A stretch of DNA of 43,739 bases. Origin: Amphimedon queenslandica. Taxonomy: Eukaryota; Porifera; Demospongiae; Haplosclerida; Niphatidae. The notes beneath the pieces are model-generated. The model worked only from the letters and a program-made list of their open reading frames with translations, was not told the DNA's origin and ran no database searches. Where the stretch lies: positions 1-43,739 of the forward strand of contig NW_003546311.1 of NCBI RefSeq assembly GCF_000090795.2. Reading direction: 5' to 3'. The stretch's first letter is position 1. Each line of letters begins with the position of its first letter. Shown one piece after another: positions 1 through 9,945 of this stretch. Both the position numbers and the translations under genes were made by a program.

Positions 1-3000
1 AAAGAGCTCATGTATGTAATGATGCAGACCGTTTGAATAATTGGCTACATGCAAGGGCATTGCTAAATCTAATGGAGTGTTTTTGAAGCCAAAAATGCAT
101 GGACTATAGCCAATATTTTGTTAGACAATCGTAACTTATCAAAATCAACCAATTTCCACAAGTAAACGTATCAAGTTACGGAAATAAAATGGTCTAAATA
201 AAAGTCATACTTTAGTTGAAGGCTGTGGAAAGAGTCCATCAAACCAAGCCTGACCAATGAACTGTGTGATGTACTCAGGCAGTGGAGTGGGAGGGGGAGG
301 GGTCGGTGACTTGGGAGGGGGAGTTGGAGTCTTGGGAGGAGGAGGAGGAGGAGGAGTCTTTGGCTTCGGCTTAGGAGCAATGAGCTTCTCAACCTTCATT
401 TTTGTCCTCACTTCTCTCTGAAACAGAAAAAATAATACATAACGTACAGAAGTACGTGTACATGTACATGCAGTATAGATGAAATTTATGAGTATAATAC
501 ATGTACATGTATACTAGAGCATAATAATGTGTGTACTAACCACTGGGGACTCTGGTGGAGGAGGTGTTATAGGAGGAGAAGGAGAAGGGATAGAAGTGTC
601 GTCGGCCATCATGGCAGCTCTCAGTCTATTCATTAAGTCGCTGTCTTCCTCTTCTTCCTCCTCCTCCTCTCCTTCTTGCTGCTCCAACATTAGCTGTCTC
701 TGTTTGTCGGAAAGGGTTGGAGGTTTCCATGATTCGGCGAGCTTCCTGTCTTCATCGCTCTTTCTCAGTTTTTGTAAAAGTATAGAATTGGGTAAGTGGC
801 AGTCAGGGGCTATTGGGTATGGTGGATCGAACTTATGCAGTGGAGGGAAGAAGCAGCGACGGGGGCCAATGGAGAATGGCTCATCTGGTGAAGACATACA
901 GTACATGTAGAGGATGAAGAGGAGATGAGAGAGAAAGAAAACATAAAAAATTGAGAATTACATGCATCTCTATAAATAAAGTGTCTTTGGGCAAATTTTG
1001 TACATAGCAACTTTCAATTTTGATTGGAATCAGCTAAAAATTCCCACACGACATCAGTACATGTACATGCAGAAACTAAATGTATATAGTTTTGCTATTC
1101 TCACATGGTTCAATTGGTATGGGAATGAGTCCATAAGTATCAGGGTCAAAATCATCAATTTCCGAGCATTTAACCTCAGTTCCTGGTATCGGCTGTAGCA
1201 ATGGATACACTTGCTTCCACGCTTGCTTCTTCTCAAAAACTGTCAATGCTGCACTCTCCTAATACCATAAAATCATCATTTTTCTCTTTAATAGTTTCTA
1301 TTAACCTTATCTATTTTAGCTTTAGTGTCTCTTATGCTTTTAAGATCTTCTTCACGTGAGAGGAGCTTCATAACTGCCTCAGTTTTAAGGGCAGCTTTTC
1401 TATCAAGCTCATCCAACTCCTCCTGAGACAAGGCACCTCTATATGCTTCACTGTAAAGAGAGAGAATACACTATAATATAAAGACAAGTACTGCATACAT
1501 GTACACATACACAAGCTCTTCTCTCTTTTCTCCCTTTCTTTCCCTATCTCTCGTATTCATACGCTTTAAACTCATCGCTAGGAGGATCTAGTCTTATCTG
1601 ATCCTCGGGTGAAAAGGACTCTAAAGGAGCCAAGAGTTCTCTCTGAGCTTCCTCCCTCTCCTCCTCGATCCCAGCAGTGAGAGAGACTAGCTGCTTGATG
1701 TAGGCTGTAGTGAGATAGAGCATGTGGTGGAGAGAGTAAAGGTGACCCTTCATCCCAACAGTGATGTTACCAGTCTGACTACTGAAGGAGACTGAATTGG
1801 GGACAGCATCTAACTGCACTATTCTACAATAGAATAATACAAAAGTGTCATTATTATTATTACTATCATAAAACAAGGAAATATGAAGAAATAAGGCAAA
1901 TGCTTCAGTGCTTGAAAAATAAGTACATGTACAGTACATGTAGTTAAAGTAAAAAATTTATCATTATTATTATTATTGTTATTTTACCTTAAGATGTTGT
2001 TGTCCTGTGACCAGACCCTCACACTCAAGTCCTTAGCACAAGAGACAAAGAGGTGAAGACGAGTGTTCACGTCTAATCCAGTGATAGGCTCACTATGACT
2101 GTGCAGTGGATTGCTAGAATAACAGGCTGAAGGAAGACATCAATATAGTCATAATAAAACAGGTACTTACTTAAGTCCAGTAGTGAGTACACAGTCAGTG
2201 CATAGTTGGCTCTGTCATAATCATTGACGCCAATGCAGAGTCTATCCAAGAGTATCGCAATGTGGGTGGGGCAACCGATGACATCAAATGACATCATCAT
2301 AACGAGAGCATCTTGATTGGAGTAAGGATAAACACGCCAAATTATAATGTGCTCATCTAGGAAATAAAACAGTACATGTAACATGTACATACAGAGGCGT
2401 ATTTAGGGGGGGGCTGAGGGGGCTTGAGCACCCCCCTCAGGGCTGGGCTCAGAAAAAATTACTGAAGTCCTGGACTCTTGCATCACTACCAAGCCTCTTA
2501 ACAAAGTTATCTAGCCCCCTTATCATGATTTCAGCAGTTTCCAGTGCTTTAAGGAGCAATCAGAAGTACCAGTAACATGGCAGTATGCTTGAAATGATCT
2601 TGGCCCCACCCGTAATTGTCGAAAATGCAGGAAAAGGCCGTTTTACCGCCGTAAAAGTGGGTGTGGCCAAAATCGCAGCGCGCTTCACGCGCCCTTAGCA
2701 CCTCCCTTCTCCAATTCCTAGATACGCCCCTGTACATACATGTATATACATGTGGACTTTATGCATGTATACATACATACATGTACGTGTGCATGTACAT
2801 GTACACAGCTAACCTTTAAAAGCAGTGATGATATTCTGTCTCTTTGGATTACAGGCTATGAAGGATACTGGTGACTCATGATCCTACAGTACATGTACAT
2901 GTACATGTATAATAATAACACTGTACTGTACTTTGACTGAGTATAATATGCTTCCATTGGTTTGATCCAGGACAGCAATGTAGCCCTCGTCTGTCCCTGC

Positions 3001-4887
3001 TAGCAGGAGGTAGAGCCCCCGTCTCTCCTTATACAACGGCTTCTCCTCCTCGTAGGGTGAGTTCTTGTGGGCTTCAATTAGAACTGACAGCCAACGATCC
3101 TCCGACTGTAATTCCTCCAACTCTTCCTGTATAATGAATGCAAGAAATAAAATGTGAGCTTTCAACTTTATTTTTAATCTTTCAATCTCTCTAGACCTTA
3201 CAGCATCCAGCGTTAGTTCATATAATGATAGACAGGTGTAGTTCCCTAGTGAAGTGTTGGGCTCCCAAACGGACTGACAGGTGCATGGATTAGTGGTACA
3301 ATCGTATACCATGATGGTACCATCTTCAGTTAATATGAACATAGTTTCTAAAAGCAAAGAGAACAATGTAATAAAACTGATACAAGTAATGCCTCCTTTC
3401 TTTCTTTCTTTCCTCACCATCAAATGCTTTATAAACAGTATTAAGTATGATAGAAGAGTGATGAAGGAGTGAAGTGGTCAGTATAGACCCACTGACAGGG
3501 GATACTAGTCTTACTGCTCCATCAGAGCAAGCAGCAACCAATCTCAATGGAACAAGTGGATGAGAAGTAGCATGGAGCTCAATAACATCAGAACTACAGT
3601 GTACAATGTATTTTGAATTTAAGTTAGGGACTGCTTGTGAGTCTTACCCAATGGTAGTCAGTTTCTTATAGAGCTCATTAATATTCCAATGGAAGAGTTT
3701 CTTTGTCGAATAAGATATGACAGTATTGCAACCAGGCTGTGACACTAGGCCCTGTACTGGAACACTGTGATCCAGTGTCTGAACTAGATCCAGTCCTTTG
3801 AGACTCCATATCTTCATGGTGCTGTCCAGTGACCCACTGATGACTAACGGGCCACTGGAATATGGACACAAAGAAGTTACTGGGCCCTCGTGGCCTATGA
3901 AACTACATATTTGCTCCCATTGCTGGCTCCAGACTTTAACTAGAAGAACTGTAAGTAATAGAAGGATGTTATAAGGTAGTACTTGATCCATCTCTTGCTC
4001 CTGTGATGATGTACTGCAAAGGGTGAAAGAAGAGGAGAGATGATATTGGCCGAGAGTGAAGATCTGTAGCTTCTTTTAGTAAGCGTCCGGTAACCAAATG
4101 ATACACCTACATGTGCAAACAGTGTATTAGCCATTGTCTCTCTTCATCATTTACCTTTACTGATGATCGTACAGATACAAAGCATCTTTGTGCATTTCCA
4201 GGGACATGCTCGAGATGAATGATGCCAACACTGTCATCCTCACTGATCCCAGCATCAATGACATGACTGATTGAGAGGGTCTTACCACCATGATGAAATG
4301 ACCAGCACTACATGATTGAGAAAAAGCAATGACACCTTAAACCTTATCCATGCACAAGACAGTAGAGTAATATGCATGGCATTTTGCTACATAAAATACA
4401 TTATTTTTTATTAATCTTCTTACGTACAGTTATGCTTCCTTTCTCAGATGTAATGATATCACCAGAGCATGGATTATAGAGGCAACTGTGTTAAGAGAAA
4501 GAGAGCTAGTGTCAAAGTGTGTCAGCAGGTTAGCAACATGCTGATCATGTCATGTTAGTCACAACTCACTCACTTGATTATTGGGTTTTTACTGTTCGTT
4601 TCAAAAAAAGGCTTAAAGTCCTTGGTGATTATGGCTATCCTGTGCCTCCCAACGGCCACAAATACTTCAAACTGGCTCACATGAAGCAAAGACTTGGTAT
4701 CACCATTGAAGGTATAATTTAAGCCCTTGGATCCGGCAACGAAAACACTTACACTCTCCTCGTGAAAGACAGTGCAGGTCTGGGACTCGGGCTGGTAGAC
4801 TACAGAGAGTATTTTACCATCCAACCTGTGAGAGGAGGAGGACAAGAGGCCCTGCTTTAGCACCAGCCCAGTCGTCCCGGCCGCCAT
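1..4887 (-). CDS. WD-repeat protein, WDR97/WDR87-like (3' end outside window)
   Basis: A multi-exon gene starts at 4887 (MAAGTTGLVLKQG) and runs leftward. The first exon is about 4576-4887. Further exons are recognisable near 4150-4313, 3650-3990, 3420-3590, 3190-3350, 2940-3125, 2050-2370, 1560-1825, 1270-1450, 1075-1260, 545-900 and 209-419. WD40 signatures are clear near 3790-3930 (HEGPVTSLCPYSSGPLVISG, then SLDSTMKIWSLKG) and near 3490-3545 (AACSDGAVRLVSPVSG). The later part changes to charged coiled coil, a poly-Glu run (about 640-665) and a Pro/Lys-rich stretch (about 280-390) followed by EYITQFIGQAWFDGLFPQ. This layout, N-terminal propellers then a long charged and Pro-rich tail, resembles WDR97/WDR87. 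The exact orthologue is uncertain. The last clear exon ends with a GT donor near 205, so the gene continues beyond the window. Exon edges are approximate. Confidence 0.7.
2393..2731. mobile_element. hAT-like non-autonomous element (MITE)
   Basis: The ends form a 15-bp terminal inverted repeat with two differences: AGAGGCGTATTTAGG at the left, and AGGGGCGTATCTAGG read from the right end. An identical 8-bp direct repeat, GTACATAC, flanks both sides (2385-2392 and 2732-2739), which fits the 8-bp target duplication of hAT elements. If the ends are set at CAG...CTG, as in many hAT elements, the boundary moves by one base. The flanks are tacatgta-rich, so the target repeat is slightly ambiguous. 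There is no coding capacity. It lies in an intron of the WD-repeat gene. Confidence 0.65.
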
Positions 4888-5046
4888 GTTGGATTGTTAT
4901 GCGATCATGTTGCCACGACAACATCGATCACCTCCGTAAATTTTATTTAGTCTATACACAATCCGGATATTTTAAAGTTTATTTTCCGTGAACGTCAGTA
5001 CACTCGCTAAATAATAATTATTATAATTATAATTATTTTAAAAATT

Positions 5047-5440
5047 TTATTTTCCTTTCTTCTTCTGTTCAGGTGGTGGTAGTGGGCCTGGTGTCCAAAT
5101 CTCAGGAGTCTTATGATGACTGTTAAATCTATGCGCATTCTTCTTTCTTTCTTTACGAGCCGCTTCAAGCATCCTCTTCTTTCTAACAGGCCACCCGGCA
5201 CCATTTTCAGGCCCACCTCTTATCCTACCATAATCTCTATACTGATTTATGAGACTAAAGCTAAAAAGAATTATTATAATTAACCTTAAATAATTATTAC
5301 AGCTGTGCCTAATATTAACTAAACAGCACTCATTGTACAGCTACTAATCAACTAATGTACTTGATTCTCGCACTCCTCCAGCTAAGAACGTCCCTCCTTC
5401 CAAGAGATAGCCAGGGAGAAAGAGAGACATGCAAAGACAT
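5047..5440 (-). CDS. Small basic protein, probably mitochondrial, family not recognised
   Basis: Two exons, 5361-5440 and 5047-5260, join in phase across a 100-bp intron (donor GTACAT, acceptor TTTTAG). They give a protein of about 97 residues starting MSLHVSLSPWLSLGRRDVLS. The N-terminus is rich in Ser, Leu and Arg and lacks acids, as a mitochondrial presequence would be. The body has NQYRDYGRIRGGPENGAGW, then a Lys/Arg-rich helix (KKRMLEAARKERKKNAHRF), and ends with Pro-rich TPGPLPPPEQKKKGK. Size and charge would suit a small mitochondrial ribosomal protein or assembly factor, but I recognise no family. It starts 235 bp from the divergent HMG-box gene. Confidence 0.55.
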
Positions 5441-5675
5441 GCTTCTAGCCACACCTCCTAGACTAATTAAAGAAGAAATTGCGTGGGATGTAAATTTTAC
5501 TGGAAGCATAGCTAGCTGCATTAGGCATCTTCTATTAAATGGCGACTTTGATTTCATTTTATTCAGGGAGATCTTTGACTTTGAGATCAATTAATGTCCT
5601 TACATTAGGCTCGAGGGCTATCTCACACGAAGCACTGAAGAAAAAGAAACTGAAATTAAATCAGGTAGAATTGTG

Positions 5676-6028
5676 ATGAAAATGGATGGAAAAATTAATA
5701 ATTGCATTGTTCTACTCTGGCAGTTTGTACCAAGAGAAGTAACAGCTTTTGAGTTGTTTGCAAAGGAACAGGGAAAGCTTGACTTCGTTACAAACAAGAC
5801 ACACAAAGTAATGGATTTATTGTTTTCCTCTTATTGTTTTTTTTTATTTTAGAGAAAATACGCTCAATATTGCAAGCGATGGGATTTCATGTTAGATGAA
5901 GAAAAGCAGGTTAATATTATTATAAATGTGTAATGGTTATGGTTTCATTGTTATTTTACATTTAGCCTTATATTGATCAAGCTGAAGCGTTTAACGAAGC
6001 AAGATTCGATCAAACAAGAAAAGACTAA
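5676..6028 (+). CDS. Mini HMG-box protein
   Basis: Exons 5676-5807, 5853-5909 and 5966-6028 join in phase 0 with GT-AG introns of 45 and 56 bp, giving 83 residues. The product is essentially one HMG box: TAFELFAKEQGKL matches helix 1, KRKYAQYCKRWDFMLDEEKQ matches helix 2, and PYIDQAEAFNEARFD matches the W..M..EEK.PY...AE signature. HMG boxes bind and bend DNA, in the nucleus or, as in TFAM, in mitochondria. The chosen ATG is the first one in frame after a stop at 5590-5592. An upstream exon cannot be excluded, and a separate 79-codon open frame lies at 5355-5594. A poly(A) signal AATAAA follows at 6041-6046. Confidence 0.6.
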
Positions 6029-6182
6029 AATTATAACATCAATAAATTATAGCATAAAATTGTATCAATTTTCAGTTTCTGTAAAAACAATTCTCCGTAT
6101 TCTAGATCACTTTCCTCCGTAATCCTTGCTATACCAGAGTACAGACTGTACAGTTTGCTCACCTCCGTATTCTCATCGTTTC

Positions 6183-9100
6183 ATGGCTTTGGATTTTTCG
6201 GAGGGAGACAACAAGTATTTTTTTATTCAGGACAGGGAGGAAGAGAGCCCAGCTATGACATCTCCAAAGAGGCACAAAGGCTCCAGCTGGTTCATCTGGG
6301 ACCCGTGTGGAATTGCCTGCGCAGTGGCCACGTACATATTTCTAGTCTATGGGGTCGTTGTACTTCTGGCAGTGGTCGCCCCGGCTTTTCCAGACGTCTT
6401 TACGTTTCTCTCCACCCTTGCATTCACAGGTCTAGTGACCCTCTCTGTTGTCTCCCATGTCAAAGCAATGATAACCAATCCGGTCAGTTGGGTGGGCATT
6501 AATTAGAAGCAACATTTGATGTATGGGCATTAATTAGAAACAAAATTGATGTGTGGGCATTAATTGGAACAAAACACTTGCATTAAGATAATGGTTGCGT
6601 ATTATAGGGCGTGGTCCCACATGAGAGTACGACAGAGGAGGAGATCAGTAAGAGGCGGAGTGAAGGGGAGGAAGTCCGTTACTGCAAGAAGTGTCGTAGC
6701 GTAAAGCCTGACAGAGCCCACCATTGCAGCATCTGTGAACACTGCATCCATAGGATGGATCACCACTGCCCCTGGTCAGAGATAGTCTTTTTTATTGCTT
6801 TATATTGGAATTACACCGTTCTCCTTTCTTTTTTTTAGGATTAATAATTGCGTTGGGCAGAATAATCAAAAGTTTTTTGTTCTTTTTACGGTAACGAGTG
6901 ATTAATTATACAATACTTAATTCTCCTTGCTCCTTTTTCTTTAGTTTTATGTCATGATTACGTCTATTTTTGGTCTCTTTCTAACTGCCTCATTCATCTT
7001 TAGATGTGTACAGAATAATTTTGAAGGTATGAATAGTCCCTTTATTTATTTATACTATGAGACTGTGCTTGTGTGAACTAAACAGCAGCAATTTAATTGC
7101 CTTTTGGAGCTACTATCAAATTCATTAAAAATCCAATTTTGATTGAAACCTGCTCAAACTTTCTACACAACATAAGTACTTGTATAATATGCATCAGAAA
7201 AAATTCTCTCCTTTTCATTTTTGGCGAAATTTGGCTGTACTATAGTACAGGGACTTTGGCCCAATTTTGGAGCAACTTTTAAAATTAGTAAAAAATTTTA
7301 ATTTGATCGGAATCGATTCAAACTTGATACATAATCATTAGAACATGTATATGTATAAGAAAAAATAATAAAAATGGAGAATTGTCTAATTCTCATTTTT
7401 GAGGAAATTTGACCAATGACCCTGTACTATATAGTACAGGGACTTTGGCTCGATTTTTGAGTAACTTTAAAAATTCATAAAAAATTCAACTTTGATTGGA
7501 ATCAGTTCAAACTTTCTATACAACATAAGAACATCTATATGCATCAGAAAATATAGTAAAAATGAAGAATTCTGTCCTTGACATTTTTGGTGAAATTTGA
7601 CCAATGACCCTGTACTATAGTACAAGGACTTTGGCCCGATTTTTGAGTAACTTTAAAAATTCATAAAAAAATCCAACTTTGATCAGAATCAGCTCAAACT
7701 TTCTATACAACATAAGAACATCTATATGCATCAGAAAATTTAGTAAAAATGAAGAATTCTGTCCTTGACATTTTTGGCGAAATTTGACCAATGACCCTGT
7801 ACTATAGTACAGGGACTTTGGCCCGATTTTTGAGTAACTTTAAAAATTCATAAAAAATCCAATTTTGATTGGAATCAGCTCAAACTTTCTATACAACATA
7901 AGAACATCTATATGCATCAGAAAATATAGTAAAAATGAAGAATTCTCTCCTTGACATTTTTGGCAAAATTTGACCAATGACCCTGTACTATAGTACAGGG
8001 ACTTTGGCCCGATTTTTGAGTAACTTTAAAAATTAATAAAAATTCCAATTTTTCAAATTGACTAGTTCAAACTTTTTGTACAGCATAGTATGTCGAAAAC
8101 CTGTGGGAAACCTTGTGCTACAAGCCAAAGAAATTAAACTTTAGACTGAAGCTAAGAGGCACCCTATGAAAGGGAAAGCAGGATAGGCTCAATACTATTA
8201 TTATGTTAATATTATTAATATTAATTATTAATAATAATAATTATTAATATTATTAATATTAATATCATTGTTATTATTTTTTTTTATTTTGCTACTAGGT
8301 TGTGATGCATTTCTTCCTGGACCTCTTGTCTTCATTGCCATCATATTTTGTGTCTTTGAAGGTTTCTTGTTCTCTCTTTTTACATGTATAATGTTCTGTA
8401 CTCAAATACACGCCATCATCACTGATGAAACAGTAAGATATTTTACGAACAATACAATAATATTTTTAATTGATTTTTGGGGTTTTATTCAGTTAGCAGA
8501 TACCATGTTTTGATTTATATGCATGCGGGCATAATTTCTCTCATTTAGTGTATTTATTTATTTATACTGAAAATAATCAAGACATGCTTTGGTATGCTGG
8601 GAATTTAGAAATGTTCAAAATACACCCGAAAGCTTTGAGTTCTCTGTTGGGAAAGAGCAAAGGAGGCCCTAGAAAAGTCCCGTGTTTTTCATGATAGCAA
8701 AGTGAAAATCTATTCCTCCCTGTATAGGTATTAGCAAGAGTAAATAATACCTAATAGTACCTAATAATACTAATAATAATAATACCTTTAGGTATTATTT
8801 ACTCTTGGTATTAGTAATAATTTCATGATGCTTTGGCACCCTGTGGTATATAGCCTTAGGGTGGAAGCACTCCTTCATTTGCATATACATTATATTTGGG
8901 AAACAGAATGACGTCACAGACATGATCTAACATCCACTTGAGTTTAGGGTATGCTTCGTTGACTTTTCCTCCAAAATCCTGACAGTGTAAAGTTTTGATT
9001 CAGTTTTCTTTGATGTCTGTTTGTCTTTATGCTAATAGGCCTATACAGAGACATACAAGTGAAGATTGAATTTCTGTTTATTATTACTCACCTTGCACTC

Positions 9101-9393
9101 CACTCTCAGACTTTATGCCTATAATTATTGGATTCATCTAACAATGTCCTTATTATTATTCAACTTATAATGTAGGGCATTGAATCATTGAAGAAAGAAA
9201 ACAGATCGAGACAAAAATGGTCGGCAGATGTTTTATATGTTTTTATTACACATAACTCTCTTGTTGTTTTAGGTCTGACAGCCTCATTGAAGTGTTTGGT
9301 TCTTCTCCTAGTTTCTCTTGGCTCTCTCCATTCGGTGAACCTCCTTACAAGACACTCCGCACTCACTTACACTCTGTACTATTAGATGTATAA
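6183..9393 (+). CDS. ZDHHC3/7-like: DHHC palmitoyltransferase, ZDHHC3/ZDHHC7 type
   Basis: Seven exons (6183-6482, 6608-6774, 6839-6890, 6945-7026, 8299-8432, 9176-9219, 9273-9393) sum to 900 nt, or 299 residues, about the length of human ZDHHC3. It transfers palmitate to cysteines of Golgi and plasma-membrane proteins. Visible features are two membrane segments after WDPCGI, the Cys-rich domain ([19 protein letters not shown]), catalytic DHHCPW with Cys154, then [13 protein letters not shown], and two more membrane segments. The cytoplasmic tail begins [11 protein letters not shown], close to the DETGIEQLKKE of the family. The donor of exon 6 is an unusual GTCGGC; it is the only one that keeps the frame. 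Intron 4 (1,272 bp) holds a tandem array and intron 5 holds a tiny MITE. Confidence 0.93.
7100..8060. repeat. 187-bp tandem repeat array with an 18-bp palindrome per unit
   Basis: About five units lie in intron 4 of the ZDHHC gene. The landmark CCTGTACTATAGTACAGG, a perfect 18-bp palindrome, appears at 7796-7813 and 7982-7999. Close variants lie at 7235-7250, 7421-7440 and 7609-7627. The last four landmarks are 188, 187 and 186 bp apart. Within units, ACTTTGGCCCGATTTTTGAG, CAAACTTTCTATACAACATA and GACATTTTTGGCGAAATTTG recur. Units are AT-rich and have no shared long open frame. Left-hand copies are more diverged, right-hand ones nearly identical. The same family recurs in inverse orientation at 36465-37510. 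Confidence 0.9.
8205..8265. repeat. AT-only near-palindrome
   Basis: A 60-bp stretch of TTAATATTATTAATATTAAT-type sequence reads almost the same on both strands, with a few mismatches between arms. It lies in ZDHHC intron 4, just before the exon-5 acceptor. It could extrude a cruciform, or simply be an expanded AAT/ATT microsatellite. Confidence 0.6.
8735..8807. mobile_element. Tiny (73-bp) MITE-like hairpin element
   Basis: The 20-bp ends are perfect inverted repeats (CAAGAGTAAATAATACCTAA at 8735-8754 and its complement at 8788-8807). The element is flanked by a 7-bp direct repeat, GTATTAG, at 8728-8734 and 8808-8814. The centre is TAATAATAAT-type sequence. It sits in ZDHHC intron 5. The size is near the lower limit for such elements, so it could instead be a chance hairpin. 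Confidence 0.55.
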
Positions 9394-9945
9394 TTCCTCC
9401 TCTATTTATAATGTTTTTATTTAAATTTGTATTTGTTTTCCTACTTTCTTTCTCTCTCTCTCTAGCTCTTCTCCTTTCTGCTCTGCCTCTTTTTTCCTTT
9501 AAAATAATTCACATGCTCTTGAGTGGCTCTGCATATTTATTATGTGTTCCATGAGTGATTGCTGAGTTGCCTAATAATGAGCACAGCCAATCATCCATTC
9601 ATGCTGTTAATGAGCATAATTGATGATAGCAAGCAATCTGAATATAGCTATAGTAGTTTAATAATTGTGAGTTTTGAATGTTACCACTTGACAATAAACA
9701 GGAAGTTGAGTTGTTAACACCTCCAGGTGTAAACAAGGTGCCAAAAAGTTGCTAACTTGTGGGCGTATGATTGCCATAATTCATAGCAAATTTCATTAAT
9801 CTAATGCCCACCTCCTCCTCCACTATTGAGTGTACCATTTAACAGTATAACCGGTGAAAATGATGCAAAAAAATTAACAGATACAAAAAAATAAATTATT
9901 ATTTATTTTCTTTGTAGATTGATTGAATGTCGCATTATTGATATG

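Noticed and set aside
7100-8060. CRISPR-like array
   Set aside because: Units are contiguous 187-bp repeats without unique spacers, and they lie in an intron of a eukaryotic gene.
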